DNA of 64,000 nucleotides from Agapanthus africanus (Eukaryota > Streptophyta > Magnoliopsida > Asparagales > Amaryllidaceae): positions 114,123,899 through 114,187,898 of the forward strand of contig CM057346.1 in the NCBI GenBank assembly GCA_030015575.1, written 5' to 3'. The translations under genes were made by a program, and so were the position numbers. Positions 21,887 to 34,480 of this stretch are shown in pieces. Position 1 is the stretch's first letter. Every line of letters begins with the position of its first letter. Under the pieces are notes generated by a model, which saw only the letters and a list, made by a program, of their open reading frames with translations, did not search any database and had not been told where the DNA came from.

Positions 21887-24675
21887 TAGGGCCATCTGTA
21901 ACAGTGGTTGTAGTATCTCATACTCAACCATCCCATAAAAGTCTTTCTCTGGGAATAGGCCTTCGTGAGTGGATCCGCCTTGCTGTCCTCTGAGTCTACT
22001 CTCCTAACCTCGATCCCTTAGAGATCAACCATCTCCATGATCAGGTGATACTGCCTTAGAATATGTCTGGATCACTGATGGGACCTGCGTTCCTTGGCAT
22101 AAGCCACAACTCCATTGTCACATAATGGGAGGAACATAGTTCATCTCATGAACCAATATACACCCAAACAGCCTCTTTAGTAGCATCTTAAGTAGCGATG
22201 TATCCTGCCTTTATCGTCTAGTATGTCACGGTATCTAGCTTGGAACTCTTCCAACATACCGTCCCTTTACTGAGGGTAAAGACAATGCCTGTGACTGACA
22301 CTTAGTCGTCTTTATCACCCTGGAACACTTCCAGTGATTCTCCCCAGGATCGAATGATACTATCTCACTATAGCTAGTGAGTAGCCTAACATCCATTTAG
22401 ATCTATCTCATAGATCCAAAGTCCAGGATTTAGTAGGAGTCACTTTGATCCTATATGGAGAATCATAGTCATAAGCGGAGATTGATCGAGCGTAGCATAG
22501 GAAACTCCTTCCCTATCAAGAGTATGTCATCCACGTACTCTACGAGGATCACCACCATACTCCCTACTACCTTTTTGTTTATACAAGGTTCATCTACCAT
22601 TTTGATGATGTCAACTTCTTTGACTAATCCATCAAAACAGATGTTCCAACTCCGCGATGCCTGCTTTACCCTATAAAGCATCGTGCACACGTTTCCGCTG
22701 CTCCCACTGTCTACGAAGCCCTCTGGCTGTGTACTTATAGACGTACTCTTCTAAAACATCATTTAGAAAAGCAGTCATGACACCCAACCACCAGATATCG
22801 TAGTCATGGTATGTAGCCGTGGTAAGTAGGATCTGGATGGACTTAAGCATAGATACTTGAAAAGGTTTTATCATTATCCACAGCTGGTCAATGATGCAAA
22901 CTTTTAACAAGTCTAGCTTTGAAAGCCTCAACTTTTCGATGTACACCAAGTAATCTTCTCAAGATATACTTGCTCCTGATGGGGATTTAACCCTTAAGAT
23001 ATAGTAACCAAAGTCCATACTTTGTTGGTGTACATGGATTCCATCTCAGATCACTAAGCATCCAGCCATTCTTACAGAGTCACACTCCTAATGGCCAGCT
23101 CGAAACTAGTTGGGTCATCATCTCATGATGCAATCCTCGCTCCCACTGTCATAGAGAAACCGAAGTATCTCTCAGGTGGGTGAGGAACCCTACTAGATCG
23201 GCGGAGAGGCTGAGGTTCGTTGGAATCTACTGAATCCTTTGGCTCGATCAAATCATCTGCTGCAGTTTGTATAGCTGGAACATTTCCAATTCTACATAAC
23301 AGACCTTGCCTCGAGCTTGTCCGGATTTTTCTTTTAGACATAGGCCGGACAATCCCCAAATCTTAACTAACTTAAGATATGGGCTCTTCCCCTTTCATAT
23401 CACATATGAAGTGGTAGGCAATTGATTTGGTTGGAACCCTATTCAATAGGTATGCAGCTTCTTAAGTGCACAACTCCCTTAAGAAAAAAGGTAACTCAGT
23501 AGTACTTATCATAGAGCACACCTTATCATATAGGGTGTGATTGCTCCGCCCCGATATACCATCGTGCTATGGTGTATTCGGAGGAGTAATGCTGAGAGAG
23601 AATCTCATTCTCCTTTAGAATAGTCCAGGATTTCCGTGCTCAAGTATTCTCCTTCTTGATCACATCAAAGGACATAATACTTATACCCGTATTTTGGTTC
23701 TCTACTTCTAACTTATATTCTGTGAATATCTCAAAAGGTTCGGACTTGTGTTTCAACAGGAACATATGTCTGAATCTAAAGAGATCATCAGAGAACGTAA
23801 TGAAGTATAAAGAACCAGTCCTGGCATGTGTAGACAGGGGACCTACATACATCAACATGTATCAATCCCAAGAGTTCACTAACTCTTTCTCTGTTTCCAA
23901 TAAACGGAGCTATGGTCATGTTATCTTTGTGACATGACTGGCGAGTTTCACAAGATGTAAATTCAAACTGATTTAAATATACATCTAAATGTAACTTCAG
24001 CCAGTCGGGTCGCATTGATCTGACCTAGTCTACAATACCTCAAGAAGAATCCGTTCATTTCTGAACTCTTCCTCTTATGTGTGTTCCATATACTAAGAAC
24101 TGTAGTTTGATTTAGAACATCAATGCTTTTAGATAACGTGCCTGAACCGATCAACTTTTGATATAGGAAATGTTCAAAACATTATCCAACAATACAGAAT
24201 TTTATCATTTCTTTACTAATAAAGAGACTGATATGATTTTGTATATCAGGTTCGGTATCTAATAACATTCGTTCAGAATCAATGTATTGGTAATACAGGG
24301 TGACAGTGACCAACAGACTTGGCTGCAACACTTGCCCCGTTTTCTGTCTCATGAAACTTATCACCCGTTCTCAGTTTTTCTACCCTTTTGTAGCCCTATG
24401 TAACAGATTACATATCTGGGATCCTGATCCGGTATCATATACCAAGGATGCGGAGGATACTGAGAAACAGTTCTATATAATGAACACACCCGAAGATGAT
24501 GCATCAGCATGCACTCTCTTCGTTTGGGCGGCACGGGAAATCTGGTATTCCCCAATTTCCTGCTCTGTCTTATAACAATTATAAGTTGGAGCGGGACCAA
24601 CGTTCTCCAGCTCAGTATAACAAGCGGGTTCGGTCAATAATCCGTATTATTATCTTGATTAAGGCGTGATATGGT
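21887..24675 (-). pseudogene. copia pol of element D, decayed
   Basis: Fragments in the normal order on the minus strand: N-terminal and protease region near 24400-24660, integrase CX2C-type (CETRQSCHK, first motif altered) near 23930-23960, integrase core near 23540-23860, an SNEPQPLRRSSRVPHPPERY-like linker at 23130-23230, reverse transcriptase fragments at 22671-22949, and YVDD within EYVDDILLIGKEF near 22515-22545. Stops and frameshifts are many. The roughly 150-bp segment before the linker is missing near 23285, as in A. The start codon position reads ATA. Confidence 0.88.
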
Positions 24676-27600
24676 CGCTACCAGGAGAGAGAGAGAGAGG
24701 AAAACACTCAGCGTGCGCTCTTGCAAGAATAGATTGGTTATTATTTTATCTAATCAGGATGGCTCCCACTGCTTTTTATCAAATCTTCCTTCAAACCCTA
24801 AAAGGAAAGACTAGCCGGGATTAATTACACACTACAAGTTCGCCAATCTTTCAGCCAGGCCAGTGTCGGTACTTTGAGGGAGGTCCCCCGTGCTTTCGCA
24901 CGAACCTAATTAATGTAAACCTCGTTTTCCCAGAGGCGTAACCCCGTTGACACCTTTCTAGACACCTACTTGATCGGCTAATTGTAATGTATAAAACTCT
25001 CCCAGGAGTAACACTTACTCGCAGCGGGTATCGGGATCCAACTATCTCATAGAAGGTATGCAATCTCATCGCAAATTTCAACACTTGAAATTCCCAATAA
25101 TATTTTTCCCCTAGCTCGCTATGACCTTGACGCATGCCAAACAACCCATAGTCTGCTAGTCAAGTTCAACCCGTACATTTCTTGATTGAATTAAACCCAC
25201 CCGCACGACCCTTGACGCATGCCAAACAACGCCGTACGAATACCCTAATCCAATCGCATCATATGCTGGCAGATAAGCACTAGTTAGCTACCGTACACTA
25301 CGCCTTGACGCATGCCAAACAACCGCAGCACGAATACTAACTAATACTTATCTGAAATGACGGAGGGCTACGACAGGTTTTTCTGAAAACCTATTGCGTA
25401 ATGAACTTGATATCGTTGTAGAATCAAATAATTTTAAAATGGAGTGTTTTTGAGGCTTTTCTAGTTTTGCTAAAGGAGTCACTCCCGGTGAAGGGATCGT
25501 CGTCCTTTCCTCGTCGAATGAGGTGCGGGATATATCATATATATCACTGTGCAAAGCAAAAACACTTAAGAGCAATCAAAAGACAAACCGAGTGTGTAGC
25601 ATCTTCCAGTTATTGCCAAAGGAGTCACTCCCGGTGAAGGGATCTCAGTCCTTTCCTTATCGAATAAGGTGCAGGATATATCATATATACCGCTGTGCAA
25701 AGCAAGAACTGTAGCTACCTGTTTTAATTTTGAAATTCGATTCTACAACATCTTAGGTTTCTTTTACTTTCATTAATCACATTAATGAAGTCCTATCATT
25801 TAAGTACCTAAACATCACAGATAAATACGATGTACACTTATGCCATCCGCATTCGCCTCGATGTCCTCTCGTGCACCGTTAGGTTAGGTAACTAACGACA
25901 GAGTGGGGCAGGGCTAGCGCGGGTGTAAAACATAAGTAACGCCTATATAATATATCATATATACTATATACTGTATCTATCACAGAACATCACATGATCA
26001 CATCACAGATATCGCAGCAGAAGAATCATATGAAATATTGGATATACTAGGACGTCCGTGTTTTCAATACGAGCCAGTATAAAACACGGATTCCACAGTC
26101 ACGATGAATAGCCAAACCCACACCCCTAGACCCCTACGAGAGCGGCAAGCAACCCTACCAATTCTAGAGTTAGGAGACTCGGACTCGACTCCTCGAGTTG
26201 GTCTCCCACTGGACTCCAGAACCCGGTTACTTGTGCTCCCCTCCTTGGGTCTATCCTAGTGCGGAAAAGTAAATAATATACAACAACAGTGACAACTTCC
26301 GCAACCTGGAAGCGCCCCAATAAAAGAATATTACATACAAGTTTTTACATGAATGAAAATGAAAAACACTCATCTCACATAAAAACCCCCGGCTATTCAA
26401 ACACGACGATCCAATATAACATATCCAGCAACACATAACATCACATGTCATTAACGTAAGTAAATATGCGCATCCCAATTGTCGTTGACATATAGCAACG
26501 AAACCGGCGATATCACATATTACACTTACGGTCACAGATAAGAAAGTGTAAAACTACAACAGTTGGAATCCGCAACCATCTCAGACATCGCATGCCTGAC
26601 CAAATGAATTACTTAGACATCATATGCCTAACAATTATAAACCCCGCATTTAAGTCTCATTATCGAAAACACTTTTCAATATCGAGTCGGGCAATTCAAC
26701 AAGATTCCCGACAGTCTGTTCGAATACTCGTCGCAAACTTTAGTAGGCGGCCGCACCCCCGATACCGTCGAGGAAGTGCACCAAGGCGGAACACTGCTGC
26801 CGCGAGCACCCGAACGGATGCTTTCGGCGACGGGGTTCTCCTACAGTCACTTGGTCGGGGCTATGGAGTGAGGCTGTCTATTAAGTTTACACGGCGAGTA
26901 TCCGCGTACGCTACGTGATTGCGACGGACTTTTGATCACATCAAAATTCCGTGGCAACCGATCAAGTGAGACTAAACTGCTATGTTTATAACATTCATTC
27001 AGTTATCTCATAACTTTTGTGAATTCCAATTATTGTATCCCATTCCAGATAAACAGAAAATGTTAAACTTTTCGATCGAACAGTCAAACACCCAAGTTTT
27101 CCCGATACAGCTCAACACATGAAATAAGTCTAACAACATTCAGTTCGTGCCTCAGTACTAACGGTCCAGCCGTAGAAGGGTCAAGCCAACGCCTCACATG
27201 TGGCACGCCGTACTTCCCTAAACCCTAAGGTTCAAAGGGCAGTTCAAGACGGTCACATAATCGAGTTAAGGTTTGTTGTCTTCTAGAGGGTCCATCGCGT
27301 TACTTGCACTACTTAGAACGTCGTTAAACTTCGGAAAAATCCAACACTTGGAAATTTCCCGACAGGGGAAAAATTGGGTATTTATATCCGGTCGAACTTT
27401 TTAACATATTCAAAAAATTATCCGGAAAGCCACATAGACAAAATTTGACAATCCGATTGAAACACCGAGTCCCCAAAACAACCCCAGAAAATTCAACTGT
27501 TGAATAAAATTTAAAAATTCCCATAAAATCCAGCATCAGAAAAGAGGAGTTACTGTGCAAAGATAACAGTGAGATAGGACCGTACGGCCGCGGAACCGCC

Positions 27601-27820
27601 GCATGAGCCTTGCTCATGCCGCGGAACCGCGGTGGGATAGTGGAATTGGGCCCACGAATTTCATAGTAACTCTTAGATATTCTTGCTGAATTTTTTAGCA
27701 ATTTTTAATTTGGAAAAATCCACGTTTTCAGAAAAAGTACAGAGAGCATCTATGGAGTTAGGGTTTCGGTTCGTTCGGATTCCAAACTTCGTCTAAACCT
27801 CGCCAAAGGCTCTAGCTAGG
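24676..27820 (-). mobile_element. D leader, 3.1 kb non-coding
   Basis: Same landmarks as the A leader. The three micro-hairpin units (25125-25144, 25210-25229, 25303-25322) all carry the core TTGACGCATGCCAA, unlike any other element here. The hairpin with loop CTATATGT is at 26482-26501 and the CCGCGG dyad at about 27583-27640 has inner arms GCATGAGC/GCTCATGC. The acceptor-like tract before pol ends in CTG. A 125-residue open frame at 27324-27701 runs through the dyad and is not conserved. Confidence 0.8.
27583..27640. promoter_or_regulatory. CCGCGG palindrome, copy in D leader
   Basis: CCGCGG-flanked dyad with perfect inner arms GCATGAGC/GCTCATGC around CTT, followed by GGGATAGTGG. The copy in L is followed by CGTATAGTGG, which supports common origin rather than chance GC richness. 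Confidence 0.75.
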
Positions 27821-27831
27821 CTCTGATACCA
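27821..27831 (-). other. primer-binding site of D (initiator tRNA-Met)
   Basis: Minus strand TGGTATCAGAG (continuing CC), one base from the LTR end at 27833. Confidence 0.95.
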
Positions 27832-27832
27832 C

Positions 27833-30030
27833 TGAAAGGTTCCTAGGCACCCTATAGAGGTCTCACAAGGCATCGAACATGCCAATATAAAAATTTATGG
27901 GTGCCGAGAGACCCTAATACGGATCGTCGGCTAGAAATTTAGGCGAAAAGATAACTAGTTAACACTTAACTACAAGTAAACGGAAATACAACCTTTGTAG
28001 ATCCGGTCCTCCACCTCCATAGCTCCGCAACGAAGTCCCCTCGCTGTCCTAGTGAATTCCCGGGCTCTAGCGTCGGCTTCATCGGAGAATGGACGGGCTA
28101 GGTCGTCGACGACGTGCCGAAGATGATCTACGTCGAGGCATCGCTAGATCAAGCTCCACCTTCACCAAGCCATGAAAACTTGTGAAGGAAACACACTCTA
28201 TTACTTGGCAAGAGGTAGAGGATGAAGAAATAGGAAGTGGGTAGACTTTAGTTTTGGATTTCTCACTCATTTCCATCAATCACCATTGATGGAGCTTGCT
28301 TTCTTCAAGTGAAGAAAGGAAGAAGAAGATAGAAATTGGTATGATAAGTTAATTTAGAAAATAGCAAATAAAAGAATACTTATCATAATCAACCATGGTT
28401 AAGTGTAGAGACTAAACTCAAGTTAAGTGAATGGTTAGGTTAGGTATGAAGACAAAAATGGTGACTAAGTCAAAGCTTCATGAAGATTCAACATAAATCC
28501 AAATTAGCCACCATTTTCCTTTTGCCAAATATGAATAAATAAACAAATAAATGAATAAGTAAAAACCCTAATCATCCACTTAACCATAGTTTACTACTTT
28601 ACACTTAACCAAAAAGCGTGTATCATCAAACATGATACAATCATGTGCACAAAATCATATCGCATATGCAATGCGCACACCCGAGTGAGAATATCCATTT
28701 AAAGTGAACCGATACTAGTTAATGCAAAGTAATATATCAAATATATAATTATACATTAAATCATTAAATCAACACTTGATTTAACGATCCGGTCATGTCA
28801 CATATAACCGACTAGTATCCAATGTATCGGTTTATCGAATCAATCCTTGATTCGATAACTAGGGTATATCGCATATAACCTAATCGATACATTCATCGCG
28901 AGAATGGAATACGGTATCACATACACGTATTATTCTCGGTCCCGTACATATCTCATATGCGCTCCTATTTCGTTTCGCTTGAGCCAGGAAACCTCTGTGT
29001 AGGACTCTAAAGACTCGTCAATACGCCGGCAGCAGGTAATGATCATATCAATCACCCACAAGCCGCAAGCGGTCTGCTAAACGTAACGGCCACCCGGGTA
29101 TTGAGCGATCAGAAGATCGACGAGCAAGCCCGCTCATACTCCTTTGAATCCAACCAGTAACACTACCGTACAGTCCGGTCTGCTCATCTGATATGTCGCA
29201 TATCTCGCCTAGGGGTGGTAAACGTCAGACCCCAATAGCTCGATAAGTCGTGTCGATATGAGGTCTATAACAATTCAAGAAACTACTGGTAACACTTACC
29301 AGTAAATCTCAGCAACCCTGGCCAGGGATTTCCTGTTATAGCCAATCGAACACAGCGCAACATCAACCCCCTATACCGGGAGAGACGAATCCCCTCCTAT
29401 CGCTCATTGCCTCCATGTGACTCGGGACTGTACCCAAAAACCACCGTTTTGCACGCCCTCTTGGACCTGGTAAGATGGAAATCAAAGCACAGTGGGAACC
29501 ACAAAAGACTCTATGACGATCTCGGGTCAACAGACTACTCTGTACCAGTGTCACCAGAAAACTGCCATCTGACGTGAGGTATAATACCATCTGGGAGTTC
29601 TCGGCGAGTCCGTCCAGTGTACCCAGTCTCTACTAAGCACCCGTATATCTCCTCTAATGTCAAACACCAATGGATATGGGATCATCCATCGCCCATCTGT
29701 ATGGGTCAAGAAGGTACACGCTAGTCTACTCTGGTATATCGATGCCCTGTCTCGATACACCCACGACTAGGGACTTTGAAGGATGTACTTATAGACTACC
29801 ATGTCCCCACTAGTATGATCCGCATCATAGTCCAGGTAGTCAAGTACACATCCTAAGGGCTTTACCAACATGTAACAGAGAGACAATCAGTGTACACGTT
29901 AAGGTAAAGGTCAACCAGATAGCATACAATCATGTCGAGCAAGAAAGTCCTCCCTATATATGTCCCAGCATCCAATACAATATACATCCAATGTACAGTA
30001 ATCGCCTCTAGGGCATACATATAACTAACA
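27833..30030 (-). mobile_element. D 5' LTR (2198 bp)
   Basis: Same ends and length as the 3' LTR at 19674-21871. The 12-bp-arm hairpin is at 28832-28858. Confidence 0.94.
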
Positions 30031-30748
30031 ATAAGTACATCCTTCAAGGTCCCTAGTTGTGGGTGTATCGAGATGGGGCATCGATATACCAGAGTAGACT
30101 AGCGCATACCTTCTTGACCCATACAGATGGGCGATGGATGATCCCATATCCATTGGTGTTTGACATCAGAGATGATATACGGGTGCTCAGTGGAGACTGG
30201 GTACACTGGACACAACTCCCAGATGGTATTATACCTTATGTCAGATGGCAGTTCTCAGGTGACACTAGTACAGGTTAGTCTGTTGACCCGAGATCGTGAC
30301 GGAGTCTTGTGTGATTCCCATTGTGCTTTGATTTCCACCTTACCACATCCAAGATGGTATGCAGAATGGTGGTTTTTAGGTACAGTCCGGAATCACATGG
30401 AGGCAATGAGCGATAGGAGGGGATTCGTCTCTCCCGGTATAGAGAGTTGATGTTGCGCTGTGTTCGATTGGCTATAACCGGAAATCCCTAGCCAGGGTTG
30501 CTGAGATTTACTGGTAAGTGTTACCAGTAGTTTCTCGAACTGTTATAGACCTCATATCAACATGACTTATCGAGCTACTGGGTCTGACGTTTACCACCCC
30601 TAGGCAAGACATGCGACATGTCAGATGAACAGACCGGACTGTACGGTAAGTGTTACTGGTTGGATTCACAGGAGTGTGAGCGGGCTTGCTCGTTGATCTT
30701 CTGATCGCTCAATACCCAGGTGGCCGTTACGTTTAGCAGACCGCTTGC
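30031..30748 (+). mobile_element. A 3' LTR, middle part
   Basis: Continues the A LTR from ATAAGTACATCC (second copy of the D target site) to ...GACCGCTTGC, where element L has inserted. Confidence 0.93.
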
Positions 30749-31207
30749 TGTTCATATCAGATTTTTGCATTTTCATACCGCCCAATTTTTATCACATTGC
30801 ATATCGGTAGATACTCTTGAGCCGTGTTTGCTAGTCAATTGCAGGATACAGGTTCTCGGTTCTAAAACGGTGAAATTCATGAAAAACACGACAAAATCCG
30901 GGTTCCTGCCAACCACTGAGAAAACACGGTCTCCGCTCTTCATCCGTATGTTGCCAGATACCAGTTTAAGAGACAAAATGTCAAATCAATGTCGTTTTCA
31001 TGCACAAGGCTCAATGGCAGCACAAGATCCAAGAAATCTATGCGGAGCTCGAGGCAATCATGCCAAATTTTGACAAAAAGTCCACCTTTCCCTCAACAGA
31101 AATTCTGGAAGAAATGTGGAGGTATTTTCAGAAAACACATATGCCATACTGAAGTACAAAGAAGACCAGGAAAAGCCACAAAATACGGAGGCCTAATACC
31201 GTACTAT

Positions 31208-31255
31208 GGCCGCGGAAACGCGGCCTAAGCATGCTTAGGCCGCGGATCCGCGGCC
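31208..31255. promoter_or_regulatory. 48-bp CCGCGG palindrome, L 5' LTR
   Basis: The inner 26 bp (centred on TAAGCATGCTTA) are a perfect palindrome. The outer 9 bp on each side (GGCCGCGGA and its complement) extend it with a 2-nt mismatch. It lies about 90 bp upstream of the TATA box, a normal place for U3 control sequences. Confidence 0.85.
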
Positions 31256-31345
31256 GTATAGTGGCGGCAGATGAAAATTTTCCAGGGGTATTTTGGTCTT
31301 TTTAGTTATGTTCTGGTGGTTGCCCTAGGTTTTCATTTTTCAGCC

Positions 31346-31353
31346 TATAAATA
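31346..31353 (+). promoter_or_regulatory. TATA box, L 5' LTR
   Basis: TATAAATA in the context GCCTATAAATAGCCC, a strong plant TATA match. Transcription would start about 30 bp downstream. Confidence 0.8.
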
Positions 31354-32322
31354 GCCCAGAACTTTGTGAAGGAAAGGGTCCATAATCTTGTATTCTTTTT
31401 CGAGGTTTTAGATTACATGTTCTTCTTCTTCTCATCTCTTCTCCATTAAACTTGTAGTGAGCTTTGTGAGTGAAGAATGGTGAATAAAGAAGATCGTTTT
31501 ATTATCATGCTTGTCTTGCTTTTTCTATAATTATTGTAATTTTAATTGGTTAACTAGTTGTTGTTATTTCTTGTGTTTCTTTCTTCTCTCTTTTTCTTTA
31601 TCCTTAAAACGACCATGATGCTTACGCTCGATCCTCGCCAAGGTGAGGTCGTAAATAGCTAGTCGTATTCTTCTAATCTCTTTCTTTCTATCTTCCTTTT
31701 TTGTTTTGTTTTATTTTTCCGTATCATGATGTGTGAGTAGTTCATACTTGTTAGGGTAGGATAAGGGAAGTTTGAGAGAAGGAAATCTCTCTCACTCTTT
31801 CCTTGCCCAACAGCTTAATTCGACTCCCGTTAATTGAACCACAATCCGCTCCTTACGGCACCCTATCCTACATGATAGCGGTGATTCCGTAGTGAGACCG
31901 GTTGTGGTTGAATTAACCGGAGGTTATAGCTAAGAGCCAAGAACGAACGGACAAGCACCAAAAGGAAGAATTTATGCGTTGGAAAACCTAGCTTATACTC
32001 GCAAGTTCCTTTCTAGTCGTGCTAATCCCCGTTGTTGCCGATTACCGTAACACCGATATTAAGAGGGGCAACGAAAGATGTGGAGACTCCTAACTCAAAC
32101 TAACCTAATCCTAACCCTAACAAGATCTCTTTAAATATCAACTTAACACTTAGATAATCACAAAAAAATCTGAACTCTCGGACTTAACTCGTTAAAACAC
32201 ATTGAAAAAGACTCCCATCTCCCTGCGGACGACCCGTACTCAACCGGCTAGCTACAAGCGAAACCGTCTTGATTGCGGTATTTAAACTAAAACTTGAACA
32301 CGCAGAAACTCTAACAATCAAA

Positions 32323-32397
32323 TGGCGCCGTTGCCGGGGATCGAACCCGGGTCACCCGCGTGACAGACAGGAATACTCACCACTATACTACAACGAC
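32323..32397 (-). tRNA. full-length tRNA-Asp(GTC) copy with CCA at the primer-binding site of L
   Basis: The minus strand reads as a complete 72-nt tRNA-Asp plus CCA: acceptor stem GTCGTTG with CAACGGC, an A-box-like TAGTATAGTGG, anticodon loop CTGTCAC (anticodon GTC), T arm with GGTTCGATCC (B box), discriminator G and CCA. All arms pair; the anticodon stem has two G-T wobbles, both explained by C-to-T changes. Plant nuclear tRNA genes do not encode CCA, so this is copied from a mature tRNA. It starts two bases after the L LTR, exactly where the primer tRNA sits. Whether it is transcribed is unknown; no T run follows it closely. Confidence 0.9.
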
Positions 32398-33860
32398 AGT
32401 GAGGACACTGTCCAGTTTAAGTTTGGGGGTATACTCGGTACGCATTTCTTACCTTCGCATTCATATGTATATTTTGCATCTGCATATTAACATCCTTAAA
32501 ATCCATAAAAATCTGAAAATTTTCTAAAAATATAAAAACTTTTCTGTTAAGTTAGCTTGTGGAAGAACTCTGATTCAACATTTCGACGGTTTTGTTTGAA
32601 AAAATAGGAATAACTAAATCTTATGTTTAGATTTTGAAAACCTGAAAGATAACTCTCCTTTGAAGTTAACTATAGCTGATATACGTCTTTACATCACACT
32701 ACACGTGTCGTGAGTTTTTGGGAATTAGATGACAAGTCTTTTATGTTTAAAATTTTTTAAACAGATAAATGATTTTCTGAGGATCAAATAGGTTTGTTCT
32801 GAAATAAGTAATGTCAAGAATAGTTTATGAAGTAAAGCGAATATGAAGGAATGTTATTGATGCCGTAATTGGAACTAAGTCTGAAAAATAACCCATCTGA
32901 AACTTGATTGGAATGAGTACACACCGAACCCACTAAACACGTCTTTTATCCAAAAAAATATTTGAACTGCCGGTTATATCTCCGTTCGTATCAAATCATC
33001 TGATTTTCACGCCAAACTGTCTTTTGTTTTTGGACCTAGGTAACTTGAGTAATTAAGTCCGCTGGGGTGTTTCTACACCTAATGCCCTAAAACCAACTGG
33101 TTTGGGTGCATTGGCCCAAAGCTCGCTAAGAAGCCTAGAAAGTCCAGTTTAAAACAAAGTCAAGCAAGTGTTCTCTCCGAGTTAAAATTCCTAACGATTC
33201 TTTGTGTGAGAATAATCTTGATAAAAGACAGGCTTTTATAAAAAAATTTAGCGGAGATATGAAGGTTTTATTCTGTGATAAAGACTATTGCACGTTCACA
33301 GAGGTGTGTATGAAATGAAAACAAGAAAAAGGTGGAGTGAAGAATACGACTTAGTTTCCTGTTAAGGAAGATAGAAATTCTGAAGTTGAAACCTTACTGG
33401 AAAACGAAACTTGAAAAATGCTTAACTCTTTATAAAACTTATGTGATCCTTTTAAAATTGTTTTCTGGGCTTTATTGTGCGACATGATGACTTTAATCGA
33501 TCCTTCTGGAACTTAACGACACTATTTGCACTGCACGTAAAGACATATAAAATCTGTAGTTAAATAAGAAGCGAGGTGTGAAAAATAAAGGTTCGATGGT
33601 CTAGACTTAGGATTATAGAATTGTTATTTTCTGAAACAAAACTTTAGGATTTGAATCTTAGTTATTTTACAAAACCAACTTGACCGGATTTTGTGGGTAG
33701 TATCCGCTGAAAACCCTCAGGAGACAACACTCCTCCTACTAGGGACACCTAGAGGTTTAACGGCTTGTTGCACATGCTCAGTGCAATCGCGTTCCCTGCG
33801 AAAGTGAGGCTAGGAAATTTTTTATGAATAAATTGGCTTTGCTCGGGACGAGCAAATGAT
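32398..33860 (+). mobile_element. L internal region, non-coding
   Basis: No frame resembling gag, protease, integrase or reverse transcriptase on either strand. Just after the tRNA copy, TAAGTTTGGGGGTAT (about 32418-32432) repeats the polypurine-tract sequence found at the other end, AAGTTTGGGGGTAT at 33861, which suggests an internal deletion that brought the two ends together or a duplicated tract. Confidence 0.75.
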
Positions 33861-33873
33861 AAGTTTGGGGGTA
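33861..33873 (+). other. polypurine tract of L
   Basis: AAGTTTGGGGGTA, two bases before the 3' LTR start at 33876. Confidence 0.8.
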
Positions 33874-34334
33874 TTTGTTCATATCAGATTTTTGCATTTT
33901 CATACCGCCCAATTTTTATCACATTGCATATCGGTAGATACTCTTGAGCCGTGTTTGCTAGCCAATTGCAGGATACAGGTTCTCAGTTCTAAAACGGTGA
34001 AATTCATGAAAAACACGACAAAATCAGGGTTCCTGCCAACCACTGAGAAAACACGGTCTCCGCTCTTCATCCGTATGTTGCCAGATACCAGTTTAAGAGA
34101 CAAAATATCAAATCAATGTCATTTTCATGCACAAGGCTCAATGGCAGCACAAGATCCAAGAAATCTACGCGGAGCTCGAGGCAATCATGCCAAATCTTGA
34201 CAAAAAGTCCACCTTTCCCTCAACAGAAATTCTGGAAGAAATGTGGAGGTGTTTTCAGAAAACACATATGCCATACTGAAGTACAAAGAAGACCAGGAAA
34301 AGCCACAAAATACGGAGGCCTAATACCCTACTAT

Positions 34335-34382
34335 GGCCGCGGAAATGCGGCCTAAGCATGCTTAGGCCGCGGATCCGCGGCC
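34335..34382. promoter_or_regulatory. 48-bp CCGCGG palindrome, L 3' LTR
   Basis: Second copy of the palindrome at 31208-31255. One C-to-T type change (GCGG from CGCGG region) trims the inner perfect arm. Confidence 0.85.
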
Positions 34383-34472
34383 GTATAGTGGCGGCAGATA
34401 AAAATTTTCCAGGGGTATTTTGGTCTTTTTAGTTGTGTTCTGTTGGTTGCCCTAGGTTTTCATTTTTCAGCC

Positions 34473-34480
34473 TATAAATA
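34473..34480 (+). promoter_or_regulatory. TATA box, L 3' LTR
   Basis: TATAAATA in the same context as in the 5' LTR. It could drive readout into A's LTR. Confidence 0.75.

Larger units (their letters stand above)
19674..30030 (-). mobile_element. copia element D, complete, nested in A
   Basis: Two 2198-bp LTRs of nearly identical sequence enclose polypurine tract, pol, leader and primer-binding site, all on the minus strand. The 5-bp duplication ATAAG flanks it (19669-19673, 30031-30035). Close LTR identity says it is younger than A, which it interrupts. It shares a pol deletion with A and has no gag, so it is non-autonomous. Confidence 0.95.
30749..32320 (+). mobile_element. L 5' LTR (1572 bp)
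   Basis: TGTTCATATCAG... to ...CTCTAACAATCA. U3 holds a 48-bp GC palindrome and a TATA box 138 bp apart, start to start. Leader-like R/U5 follows. Overlapping 60-117-residue frames on both strands near 30720-31230 are not recognisable proteins. Confidence 0.94.

Noticed and set aside
26592..26918. 108-residue arginine-rich frame on the plus strand of D
   Set aside because: It is antisense to the element and not conserved at the same place in E or A (A has different frames at 14316-14583).
27324..27701. 125-residue frame in the D leader as a possible gag replacement
   Set aside because: It runs through the CCGCGG palindrome and has no counterpart in A or E.
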